DNA from: Komagataeibacter xylinus
GTDB lineage: Bacteria; Pseudomonadota; Alphaproteobacteria; Acetobacterales; Acetobacteraceae
DNA: 64,000 nt
Direction of reading: 5' to 3'
Assembly (NCBI RefSeq): GCF_031081985.1
Contig: NZ_JARWSK010000001.1
Coordinates: 124,001 to 188,000, forward strand
Shown here: positions 42,711 through 51,021 of the stretch, piece after piece
How positions within the stretch are numbered: position 1 is the stretch's first letter
Layout: every line of letters starts with the position of its first letter
Made by a program: the position numbers and the translations under genes
Notes under the pieces: model-generated
Told to the model about the DNA's origin: nothing
Seen by the model: the letters and a program-made list of their open reading frames with translations, nothing else
The model's database searches: none

Positions 42711-43652
42711 TTATCCATTCGCCTCGCTGGCGTGTCCCTGCATTGCTGCCGCAAGCAGCGTTGCAAGCCAGTCGGCAAATACCTGCACCCGGCGCGACAG
42801 ATGGCGGCGGTGTGGGTAGAGCAACGCCATGGGCATGGGTTCGGGCCGCCAGTCGGGCATGACATCAATGAGTTCGCCCGCGGCAACATGGTGGCGCACG
42901 TCATAGGCGGGCACCTGTATCAGCCCCAGCCCGGCCAGGGCGCAGGCCACGAGGGCTTCGGCGCTGTTGACCGTAACCCGGCCCGGCATCTGCAAACTCT
43001 GTACCGTGCCGCCCGCCATCCATTCCCATGCCTCGACCCGGCCGGTGGCGGGGGAGGCATAGCGCACGGCCTCGTGCAGCGGCAGGTCGGCAGGCGTGCG
43101 GGGCGTGCCCTTGCGGGCCAGATAGGCGGGGCTGGCCACGTTGACGAGCGGCAACTCGCCCAACTGCCGTGCAATCAGCGCTGAGTCCGCCAGCGGGCCG
43201 ACACGCAGCACGCAGTCAATCCCGTCCTCGATCAGGTTTACGGTGCGGTCGCTGACGCCAAGTTCGATGTCGATATCAGGGTAGTCGCGCAAAAAGGCGG
43301 GCAGGGCAGGGGCCACGATCAGCCGCCCGATGCGCCCGGGCAGGTTCACGCGCAGCAGGCCACGCGGTGCGGTGCGGTCCTTGCGGAACAGGGTTTCGGC
43401 TTCCTCCACATCCGTGACCAGCCGCACGCAGTGCTCATAGAAGGCGGTGCCATCAGGCGTGGGGGTGACGGAGCGGGTGGTGCGGGCAAGCAGCCTCGTG
43501 CCCAGCCGGTTCTCGAGTTCCTGTATGGCGGCCGAGACCGAGGAGCGCGGCATGCTGAGCGTATCGGCAGCACGGGTAAAGCTGGCGGTTTCCACCACGC
43601 GGGTGAAGATACGGAACAGGTCGATACGGTCCACGGCAACCCCGGCATGCAT
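42711..43652 (-). CDS. LysR-family regulator (divergent from SDR)
   Basis: About 313 residues. The N-terminal helix-turn-helix (FTRVVETASFTRAADTLSMPRSSVSAAIQELE) and the substrate-binding domain match the CrgA/PA2758-like LysR branch. ATG 43652 is preferred over a TTG at 43670, which would put the start against the operator-like palindrome at 43672-43690. It is divergent from a short-chain dehydrogenase gene, the classical LysR target arrangement. Confidence 0.9.
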   Translation of the reverse strand: MHAGVAVDRIDLFRIFTRVVETASFTRAADTLSMPRSSVSAAIQELENRLGTRLLARTTRSVTPTPDGTAFYEHCVRLVTDVEEAETLFRKDRTAPRGLLRVNLPGRIGRLIVAPALPAFLRDYPDIDIELGVSDRTVNLIEDGIDCVLRVGPLADSALIARQLGELPLVNVASPAYLARKGTPRTPADLPLHEAVRYASPATGRVEAWEWMAGGTVQSLQMPGRVTVNSAEALVACALAGLGLIQVPAYDVRHHVAAGELIDVMPDWRPEPMPMALLYPHRRHLSRRVQVFADWLATLLAAAMQGHASEANG

Positions 43653-43671
43653 TGGGTGTTTGTTCGTCAAT

Positions 43672-43690
43672 CCTGACAGGTGTTGTCAGG
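43672..43690. promoter_or_regulatory. LysR operator candidate, LysR/SDR region
   Basis: CCTGACA-GGTGT-TGTCAGG, a perfect 7-bp inverted repeat with a 5-bp spacer in the 127-bp divergent region. It lies about 20 bases before the LysR ATG and 90 before the dehydrogenase, the expected place for an autoregulatory LysR site. Confidence 0.55.
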
Positions 43691-43779
43691 AGTGGGAACT
43701 TTATAGCCTGATCCTAGCTGATACTGTGCAGGGAGCAAAAGCGCCACCCGCGCTTGCCACGCATGAACGGAGGCTCGAC

Positions 43780-44553
43780 ATGGTAGATCACACGATCAAG
43801 GGTAAGACGGTTCTAATAACAGGTGGGGCCAAGAACCTTGGCGCGCTCGTGGCCCGTGACCTTGCGGCCCATGGCGCAAAGGCCATTGCCATTCACTACC
43901 ACAGCGCCGCCGCAAAGCCCGAGGCCGAGAAAACACTGGCGGCGCTGAAGGCTGCTGGCGTGCATGCCGTGGCCTTTCAGGCCGACCTGACCGAAAATGG
44001 CGCAGTGGCCAAGCTGTTTGCCGATACGGTGGCCGCTATCGGCCGTCCCGACATTGCCATCAATACCGTGGGCCAGGTGCTCAAGAAGCCGATTGCCGAG
44101 ACGACCGAGGCCGAGTTCGATGCCATGTTCGCGATCAATACAAGGGTTGCGTATTTCTTCATCAAGGAAGCGGGCATTCACCTCAACGATAACGGCAAGC
44201 TGCTCACCCTCGTGACCTCGCTGCTCGGGGCGTACACGCCGTTCTATTCCACCTATGCGGGCTCGAAAGCAGCGGTTGAGCACTTTACCCGCGCGGCATC
44301 GAAGGAATATGGCGCGCGTGGCATTTCGGTCAACGCGATCGGGCCGGGCCCGATGGATACGCCTTTCTTCTACGGGCAGGAAGCGCCCGAGGCCGTGGCC
44401 TACCACAAGTCTGCCGCAGCGCTTTCCCCCTTCAGCCGGACCGGCCTGACCGAGATCGAGGATATAGCCCCCTATATCCGTTTCATCGTATCGGAAGGGT
44501 GGTGGATGACCGGCCAGACCATTCTGGTCAATGGCGGTTACACCACCAAGTAG
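43780..44553 (+). CDS. Short-chain dehydrogenase/reductase
   Basis: A 257-residue classical SDR. The nucleotide-binding motif TGGAKNLG is near residues 14-21, and the catalytic serine and YxxxK are in VTSLLGAYTPFYSTYAGSK. The end VNGGYTTK is typical. ATG 43780 follows CGGAGG. NAD(P)-dependent; the substrate is unknown. Expression is probably controlled by the divergent LysR protein. Confidence 0.92.
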   Translation: MVDHTIKGKTVLITGGAKNLGALVARDLAAHGAKAIAIHYHSAAAKPEAEKTLAALKAAGVHAVAFQADLTENGAVAKLFADTVAAIGRPDIAINTVGQVLKKPIAETTEAEFDAMFAINTRVAYFFIKEAGIHLNDNGKLLTLVTSLLGAYTPFYSTYAGSKAAVEHFTRAASKEYGARGISVNAIGPGPMDTPFFYGQEAPEAVAYHKSAAALSPFSRTGLTEIEDIAPYIRFIVSEGWWMTGQTILVNGGYTTK

Positions 44554-44570
44554 GCCGCGGGCGGCGGGGG

Positions 44571-46460
44571 CTACTGATACCCCGCCGCCTGTAATTCAAA
44601 CAGTTCCGCATAACGCCCGCCATGGGCCAGAAGCTGTTCATGCGTGCCTGCCTCCAGCACGCGCCCGTGTTCGAGCACCACGATGCGGTCTGCCGTGCGC
44701 ACGGTGGAGAAACGGTGCGAGATGACCAGCGCCGCCTTGCCGCAGCGCAGGGCGCGCAGGCGCTCGAACACATCGGTCTCGGCCCGGGCATCAAGGGCTG
44801 AGGTCGGCTCATCAAGGATCAGCAGGTCGGCATCGCGCATGTAGGCGCGTGATATGGCGATTTTCTGCCACTCGCCACCTGACAGTTCGCGCCCCTTCGC
44901 CACACGCTTGCCCAGAGGCTGGTCAAGGCCCATGGGCAGCTTGGCCAGCACATCATCGGCCAGCCCCTCATGGGCGGCAGCGGTAATGCGCGCGGTGTCA
45001 TCAAGCGCTTCGATGCGGCCCACGGCAATGTTTTCCGATGCGGTGAGGCTGTAGCGGATGAAATCCTGAAAGATCACGCCGATATGGGCGCGCAGGTCGG
45101 CAAGGTCCATGTCGCGCAGGTCAACACCATCAACCGTAATCCGCCCCTCATCGGGTTCGTAAAGCCGGGTGAGCAGCTTGACGATGGTGGTCTTGCCCGC
45201 ACCGTTCTCGCCCACCAGCGCCACCGTCTCGCCCGCGCCGATATGCAGGTCGAGGCCGCGCAGGGCCCACCTGTCCGTGCCGGGGTAGCGGAAGCCCACG
45301 TTTTCGAAGCGGACGGCGTGGCGGATGGGCGAGGGGAAGGGTACTGTCACGGGCGGGGAGAGAATGGCCGGGCGCAGGTCGAGAAAAGTGAAGAAATCAT
45401 CGAGATACTGCGCCTGGCTGGCGGTCTGCGTTACGCCCAGCAGCAGGCTCGACAGCAGCCCGTGCAGCCGCAGGAACGAGCCTGACAGAAAGGTCAGGTC
45501 ACCCACCGAAAAGTGCCCGCGCACCGTATCCCACACAATCACGATATAGACGCCGTAATACGCCACCGAGCCGATGGCGGCGAACGCCCCGCTCCATGCA
45601 AACCGGCGCAGCGCCAGTTTGCGGTTCTGTTCCAGCACGGTTGCCGCAGCCGCGCTGAAGCGCCCGACCAGAAAGCCGCCAAGGCCAAACAGCTTGAGTT
45701 CTTTGGCATGTTCCGCGCTGGAGCCGACGTGGCGCAGATATTCCATCTCGCGGCGTTCGGCGGTCTTGGCGCGGATCAGGCGGTAGCCCTCGGCATTGAA
45801 ATGCGCTTCCCCCGCGGCGGCGGGTGGCAGGGCGATGAGCAGCACCACCACCAGCCACGGTGCAAACGCCATGACACCCGCCGCCAGCACCAGCGCCGTG
45901 ACCGTGGTCTGGGCAATGTTGAACAGTTGCACCAGCAGGTTGTTGCGCCCCGAGGCCTGGCGGCGCGCGCGCTCGAGCAGGTCCTGCAATGCGCTTGATT
46001 CGAACTGCTGCAGGTCGAGTGTTGCGGAATGTTCCATCAGCGCCAGGCTGACCGAATTGATGTAGCGCTCATTGAGCAGCCCATCGACCAGCGAGATGGC
46101 GCGTGATGTCAGGTCGGACAGGATGATGAGCGCGAATTCCAGCGCGATCCAGAGTTCCAGCCGCATTGCCGGGCCATGCAGCGCCCAGTCGGCCAGTGAG
46201 CCTGTGGGCATGGCATGGCCGCCAAGGTGAATGACCTCATCAACAATAAGCTTGCCCAGATACAGCGCCAGCGGCGGCTGTATGGCCTGCACCAGCCGCA
46301 GGCAGATGCTGGCCACCGTCAGCGCCGGGCTGCACCGCCATATCTGGCGGAACATGCGTGGCACATGGGCATACACACCAAAGCGCCGCCTGAGCCGCAT
46401 GGACCACGGCCTGTGCAGCCGGGGCGAAGACGGGCGTGAGGGTTCGGTTTCAGCGTTCAA
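44571..46460 (-). CDS. ABC exporter, fused permease-ATPase
   Basis: A 629-residue half-transporter. The membrane domain with about six helices covers about residues 45-340. The ATPase domain follows with Walker A GENGAGKTT, signature LSGGEWQK, Walker B LLILDEPTSALD and the switch histidine in VISHRF. The architecture is of the peptide, lipid or drug exporter type, and it probably works as a homodimer. It is alone in its operon; AAAAAGCTTTTTG just upstream resembles the dispersed repeat. Substrate unknown. Confidence 0.9.
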   Translation of the reverse strand: MNAETEPSRPSSPRLHRPWSMRLRRRFGVYAHVPRMFRQIWRCSPALTVASICLRLVQAIQPPLALYLGKLIVDEVIHLGGHAMPTGSLADWALHGPAMRLELWIALEFALIILSDLTSRAISLVDGLLNERYINSVSLALMEHSATLDLQQFESSALQDLLERARRQASGRNNLLVQLFNIAQTTVTALVLAAGVMAFAPWLVVVLLIALPPAAAGEAHFNAEGYRLIRAKTAERREMEYLRHVGSSAEHAKELKLFGLGGFLVGRFSAAAATVLEQNRKLALRRFAWSGAFAAIGSVAYYGVYIVIVWDTVRGHFSVGDLTFLSGSFLRLHGLLSSLLLGVTQTASQAQYLDDFFTFLDLRPAILSPPVTVPFPSPIRHAVRFENVGFRYPGTDRWALRGLDLHIGAGETVALVGENGAGKTTIVKLLTRLYEPDEGRITVDGVDLRDMDLADLRAHIGVIFQDFIRYSLTASENIAVGRIEALDDTARITAAAHEGLADDVLAKLPMGLDQPLGKRVAKGRELSGGEWQKIAISRAYMRDADLLILDEPTSALDARAETDVFERLRALRCGKAALVISHRFSTVRTADRIVVLEHGRVLEAGTHEQLLAHGGRYAELFELQAAGYQ

Positions 46461-46474
46461 TCAGTCTGTGCTCC

Positions 46475-46550
46475 CGATAAAAAGCTTTTTGAAAATAACT
46501 TGTTGTATAAAAAGGTTTTCGCACATCGTCTGTTTTTTTCAAAGCCGCGC
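46475..46550 (+). repeat. Degenerate copy of the dispersed repeat
   Basis: GATAAAAAGCTTTTTGAAAA resembles parts of the element at 16868-16955, and ACATCGTCTGTTT further on recurs at 25662-25674 after the glycine-rich gene. The outer arms are not intact. It lies between the exporter start and the AT-rich orphan gene. Confidence 0.35.
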
Positions 46551-46618
46551 GCCTTGCAAGACACCAGTCCGGTGAACGCCATGCAATTTACGCGCAGAGG
46601 CTCAATGGTGTTTATTTT

Positions 46619-47197
46619 TTATCCACGTATCCTGTTTAGGATTTGACCAATAATATTCCAGGAGACGTCAATATCTTCTACGTATAAATTATCGATCTCA
46701 TCCTTTCCGCTCAGGAATGGGGGTATTTTATAGGAAACGCATTCATTGTATTTCAATGATAAACCAGTTGCTGTCTGCCATTCTGCGAAGAAACCTTCTG
46801 CCAGTGTAGCATCGCCATATCTTACCAGTTCGTCATTGTGGAATGAAATAATATCACCTTCAATATTGAATACATCGCCTGTTTCTGGTTCAAGCAGCAA
46901 TATATGATCGCCTTTTTCTGGGTTTTCGGTTGCAAATGCCCTGCCGAGCCAATCATATCCAAAGCATATCATTGTTTTTTCGAAAGCGGGGAATGCCTCG
47001 CAAATGCGTTCTGACCATGTCTTTATGTCTTCCGGTTTTGCAATTCTGTACAAACCACCGTTAAACGAGTCTCCACCATATTTTTTAAACAGACGGCATA
47101 GACTTTCTGAAATATCTATAAGGAATGTATCGGTATTATTTTCTTTTTTGCATGAATTTTGATCTTTTTTGAACTTTTCATCAAAATGTTTGAACAT
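46619..47197 (-). CDS. Orphan Tdi1-like (DUF1851) immunity-type protein
   Basis: A 192-residue soluble protein coded in AT-rich DNA that stands out from its neighbours. The pattern YGGDSFNGGLYRI...W...FPAFEKTMICFGYDWLGRAFATE...LLLEPETGDVF...FHNDELVRYGDATLAEGFFAEW resembles the GAD-like/DUF1851 domain of type VI secretion immunity proteins such as Tdi1. CAGGAGAG supports ATG 47197. No toxin, VgrG or PAAR gene is nearby, so it looks like an acquired orphan immunity gene. The family call is from pattern memory and should be confirmed. Confidence 0.6.
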   Translation of the reverse strand: MFKHFDEKFKKDQNSCKKENNTDTFLIDISESLCRLFKKYGGDSFNGGLYRIAKPEDIKTWSERICEAFPAFEKTMICFGYDWLGRAFATENPEKGDHILLLEPETGDVFNIEGDIISFHNDELVRYGDATLAEGFFAEWQTATGLSLKYNECVSYKIPPFLSGKDEIDNLYVEDIDVSWNIIGQILNRIRG

Positions 47198-47467
47198 AAT
47201 CTCTCTCCTGTATGTTATATTCATCTAATTTGGTGCTGACATAAAGTCAGGAAAAGATTTTTTTTAACGAGCGACAAATTCTAACTGTAATATCCATTTA
47301 ATGTTTTAGAGACGGTCTGAAAGGGCAGGTTTAAAGAAATTTTAAACTAACCTATTGATAAAAATGTGGATTCCCGGCTGCCGCCTGTTTCAAGGTGCGG
47401 CTTTGGGCACGGTTGCGTGGCCGAGCCAGCAGGAATCGGGCGGCAGGCTGCCCCGGAGCGGAAGAGT

Positions 47468-48448
47468 TCAGGGCTGCGTTTTCACGCAGGCAGCCTGCGC
47501 GTTATCTTCTTCATATTGATATGATAATATCTTGTTGAGGACAAAAAGCGATTGCGCGCTGAGTTGCGCATCATTGGACCACACGACGCCAATTTCCATG
47601 ACAATGGTGTTGAGCAGGGTGCTGTCCTTTGGCGTGCCAGCTATTTTGGGCAGGTGTGCGGGTTGCAGCGATTGTGGCACGAGAGCCACCGCGCCACAGG
47701 CGGCCTGCATCTCGTTAAGGAGCACGGGGGTGCTTATTTCAATCAGCCGTTCAGGTGCGCGCAGCCCCCGGGCAACGAGAATGGAATCGAATTTGTCGCG
47801 CATGGCCATGCCCTGGTAGGGCACGATCCAGACTTCATCCACATACTGGTCCCAGTTGGCAAGAACATCGCTGAATTCCATGATGCCATCAGGGGTTACG
47901 ATAATGGAGCGGTCATAGCCCAGCGGGTGGGTATTGAGCCGGAAGCGCGATTCAACGCCAAGCAGGTCAATGAAAATGAAATCGATGCGTTTGGTTTCAA
48001 GGTCCGTGATCAGGCGCGCGCGCATGCCATATTCGATTGTCAGCGTGAGGAATGGCTGCTCGCGTTTTATCTCTGCAAACAGGCGGGGGAGGATGGCCTC
48101 CATGATCGGGGCCTGGAACCCGATCCGCACGCTGCCGTAAAGCGTGCCCTTTATTTTTGAAAGATCATTGCTCAGAAGGCGCAGTTCCGTATCCATGCGC
48201 CGTGCGGTGGTGACGATGCGTTTCAGCACCGGTGTGGGCACGAGGCAGCCGCCATCGCGTTTGAACAGTTTCTCACCAAGGATTGATTCGATTTCGAGGC
48301 AGCTTTTCGAGACAGCCGCCGTGCTGATCCCGAGTTGTTCAGCCGCGCGGCGCATGCTGCGGGTGGTATCGAGCATTTCAAGCAAGCGAAAATGGCGGAA
48401 TTTCAGGAGTCGCCCAAGTTGTACACTGCTGAGTGGTGGTTGTGACAT
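47468..48448 (-). CDS. LysR-family regulator of the amidohydrolase island
   Basis: A 326-residue LysR protein. The helix-turn-helix RRAAEQLGISTAAVSKSCLEIE is near residues 33-54, and the rest is the effector domain. It is divergent from the AbgB-like gene, mirroring the abgR-abgAB arrangement of enterobacteria. A perfect 18-bp palindrome lies 21 bases before its start and is a likely operator. Confidence 0.9.
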   Translation of the reverse strand: MSQPPLSSVQLGRLLKFRHFRLLEMLDTTRSMRRAAEQLGISTAAVSKSCLEIESILGEKLFKRDGGCLVPTPVLKRIVTTARRMDTELRLLSNDLSKIKGTLYGSVRIGFQAPIMEAILPRLFAEIKREQPFLTLTIEYGMRARLITDLETKRIDFIFIDLLGVESRFRLNTHPLGYDRSIIVTPDGIMEFSDVLANWDQYVDEVWIVPYQGMAMRDKFDSILVARGLRAPERLIEISTPVLLNEMQAACGAVALVPQSLQPAHLPKIAGTPKDSTLLNTIVMEIGVVWSNDAQLSAQSLFVLNKILSYQYEEDNAQAACVKTQP

Positions 48449-48468
48449 AAAGACCAGGCCTCTTTTGC

Positions 48469-48486
48469 GTCAACCATGTGGTTGAC
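48469..48486. promoter_or_regulatory. Perfect 18-bp palindrome, LysR operator candidate
   Basis: GTCAACCA-TG-TGGTTGAC reads identically on both strands. It lies in the 208-bp region between the LysR gene and the AbgB-like amidohydrolase, close to the LysR start, as expected for an autoregulatory site. Confidence 0.6.
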
Positions 48487-48656
48487 AGCCTATAACATCA
48501 TTTCGCTTTCCCAACACCTTTATCTCGTGAAACTTATATATCGGACATGAAACGATTTGTGGAGATGAAGGCCCTGTCTGCCTGAGGTGCCGGTTGCGCC
48601 CGAGTTTGCCACATGCCTGCACGATGTCTGTAACGCCTGCGAGGTAAAATCATATC

Positions 48657-50078
48657 ATGAAAAATGCCGATGCCATCTGGAGCTTCGTTGATCGCCATGC
48701 CGCGCCGCTGATCCGGCTCAGTGATTCCGTATGGGAGGTGCCTGAACTGAATTATGGGGAGTTCAAGTCCTGCGCCCTGCACACGAAAGCGCTGGAAGAT
48801 GAAGGATTTCGCGTAACGCGCAACGTGGGTGGCCTGCCCACCGCCGTCATGGGCGAAGCGGGGGAGGGGGGGCCTGTCATTGCGTTTCTGGGCGAATATG
48901 ATGCCCTGCCAAACCTGAGCAATGCAGCGGGCGTGATGGAGCACGAGCCCCTGCCCGGTAACGGCAATGGCCATGCCTGCGGGCATAACCTGCTCGGCTC
49001 GGCCGCGCTGCTTGCGGCTACGGCTGTCAAGAACTGGCTGGCCGAAACCGGACAGCCCGGCCGCGTGCGGTATTATGGCTGCCCGGCGGAAGAAGGCGGC
49101 GCGGGCAAGAGCTTCATGGTGCGCGCGGGCGTGTTTGATGATGTGGATGCCGCCGTGTCATGGCACCCAACATGCTTTGCCGGCGTGTTTCCGCCCACCT
49201 CGCTGGCCAATATCCGCATGGATTTCACTTTCCACGGCAAGGCGGCGCATGCGGCGGCGGCGCCGTTTCTGGGGCGCTCGGCCCTTGATGCAGCGGAATT
49301 GCTGAATGTGGGCGTCAACTACCTGCGCGAACACATGCTGCCTACATCGCGCATTCACTATGCCTATCTTGATGCGGGAGGCACGGCGCCCAATGTCGTG
49401 CAGTCGAAGACGGTGATCCGCTATACGGTGCGCGCGCTGGAACTGGGCGACATGCTCGAACTCGCCGAGCGGGTGCGCAAGGTTGCCCGTGGCGCGGCCA
49501 TGATGACCGAGACGACGGTTGAAGAGCAGATTGTCAGCAGCATGGCCAACCTGCTGACCTGTCCCCCGCTCGAGCAGGCCATGCAGGCCAATCTCGAACG
49601 CCTCGGCCCCCCGATTTTTGATAATGCGGATCGTGCCTTCGCCCGCGAAATGCAAAAAACCTTTCCGCCAGGCGACATCATTTCCGCTTTCCGCCATGTG
49701 GGCCTGCAACCCAGGCCTGACACGCCGTTGTGTGATTTCATCCTGCCGTTTTCCGACACGCGTGCCTCGATCGGGTCAACCGATGTGGGCGATGTCAGTT
49801 GGACCGTGCCAACCGTGCAGGCATTTGGCGCGACCTGCGCCATCGGCACGCAACTGCATTCGTGGCAGATGACCGCGCAGGGCAAGTCGTCGGTGGCGCA
49901 TAAGGGCATGGTGCATGTGGCCAAGGTCATGGCCGCCACGGCGGTTGACCTGCTGAGCGATGAGGCGCTGCTGCTGCGGGCCAAGAAGGATCATGCCGAC
50001 CGCCTGGCGGTTACGCCTTATGTCAGTTCCATTCCGCCTGAGGTCGGGCCTGCCCTGCAAGAGCCTGAAGCGGCCTGA
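48657..50078 (+). CDS. M20D amidohydrolase, AbgB-like
   Basis: A 473-residue zinc-type amidohydrolase. The metal-ligand motif GHACGHN is near residue 105, the acidic motif PAEEGGAGK follows, and a dimerisation domain contains HGKAAHAAAAPFLGRSALDA. Closest in pattern to AbgB, a subunit of p-aminobenzoyl-glutamate hydrolase, and related amide hydrolases. First gene of the plus-strand series after the LysR regulator. It probably cleaves an amide between an acyl or aryl group and an amino acid. Cytoplasmic, with no signal peptide. Confidence 0.88.
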   Translation: MKNADAIWSFVDRHAAPLIRLSDSVWEVPELNYGEFKSCALHTKALEDEGFRVTRNVGGLPTAVMGEAGEGGPVIAFLGEYDALPNLSNAAGVMEHEPLPGNGNGHACGHNLLGSAALLAATAVKNWLAETGQPGRVRYYGCPAEEGGAGKSFMVRAGVFDDVDAAVSWHPTCFAGVFPPTSLANIRMDFTFHGKAAHAAAAPFLGRSALDAAELLNVGVNYLREHMLPTSRIHYAYLDAGGTAPNVVQSKTVIRYTVRALELGDMLELAERVRKVARGAAMMTETTVEEQIVSSMANLLTCPPLEQAMQANLERLGPPIFDNADRAFAREMQKTFPPGDIISAFRHVGLQPRPDTPLCDFILPFSDTRASIGSTDVGDVSWTVPTVQAFGATCAIGTQLHSWQMTAQGKSSVAHKGMVHVAKVMAATAVDLLSDEALLLRAKKDHADRLAVTPYVSSIPPEVGPALQEPEAA

Positions 50079-50109
50079 TGTGCCACTGCGGCACCCGTAG
50101 CGAAAGGAA

Positions 50110-50687
50110 ATGATGATGACAGTGCTGGGCGAAATTACACACGATAGATCGTTTCTTGAAGCATTCCGCCGCAATATTCACGCGCACTCCGAACTCGGGC
50201 TTGAGGAGCATCGTACATCCGAGGCGGTTGCCAGCGCGCTTGAGTCTCTTGGAATCGAGGTGCATCGCGGCATTGGCCGCACCGGGGTGGTGGGCGTGCT
50301 TCGCGCGGGCAATGGCGCGGGCACGATCGGCCTGCGTGCCGAGCCGCCACCATTGCCGAAGCCTTTGGCGCCACGGCGGTCATGCAGCCTAGGATATATT
50401 TCGCGCCTTTATACAATAACCCTGAAAAATCGATCTTTGCGGCGGATGCGGCCGAAATGGTCATGGGGGCGGGAAAGGTGGCGCGCATAACCACCCCGGT
50501 CATGGGGTCTGAAGATTTCAGCTTCATGCTCGAACGCGTGCCGGGCGCGTACCTGCGGGTGGGGAATGGAGAGAGCGCGCCCCTGCATAACCCGTCCTAT
50601 GACTTCAATGATGCTTCCATTCCCTATGGAGCGGCCATTCTGGCCAGCCTTGTGGAGCGGACACTACCGGTGGGATATGGGGGCTGA
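50110..50687 (+). pseudogene. Amidohydrolase (M20D) with internal deletion and frameshift
   Basis: The N-terminal part (HAHSELGLEEHRTSEAVASALE...GIGRTGVVGVLRAGNGAGTIGLRA) matches the start of M20D amidohydrolases and the same region of the gene at 53568. At about 50340 it jumps to C-terminal sequence in another frame (ATIAEAFGATAVMQP...GSEDFSFMLERVPGAYLRVGN...YDFNDASIPYGAAIL). Roughly the middle half of a usual 1.15-kb gene, including the metal ligands, is missing. AAAGGAA precedes the start, so a truncated peptide could still be made, but no active enzyme. Confidence 0.85.
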
Positions 50688-51021
50688 ACGTAATAAATAT
50701 CATGCAAGGCGTACAGGGCTGGATTTGCCTGTTGTGCTTTTTTTGCCATAAGACCCTAAAATATAAAATCAGGCTTAAAACTTTATTGATTTCGATTTAA
50801 GAATATTTTTATACTGAATTACTGTATATTACTTCTATTATCTCTGTATACCGAATTTGTTCAAAGTAATTTTTCATGTATATTTATGGTTCCATAGAAA
50901 CTGGTAATTTCCATCAGAAACAAAATGAAAGGGAATATATTCAGTCGATAATTGTAAAATACAGTTACGAGAAGCAACGCTGAATTGATGGGTATTCAAA
51001 CATCTCATTAAGGAAATGGTG
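50688..51021. other. AT-rich intergenic region before TonB receptor
   Basis: 334 bases, strongly AT-rich from about 50750 to 50960, in contrast to the GC-rich flanks. No gene was recognised. It presumably carries the promoter of the TonB receptor; several T/A-rich stretches could serve as -10 elements but no single one stands out. AAGGA before 51022 is the receptor's ribosome-binding site. Confidence 0.5.

Noticed and set aside
47375-47410. Possible hairpin GCCGC...GCGGC after the LysR gene
   Set aside because: Only a 5-bp stem with a 12-base loop and a short T-run; possibly another eroded repeat copy, but too weak to list as a feature.
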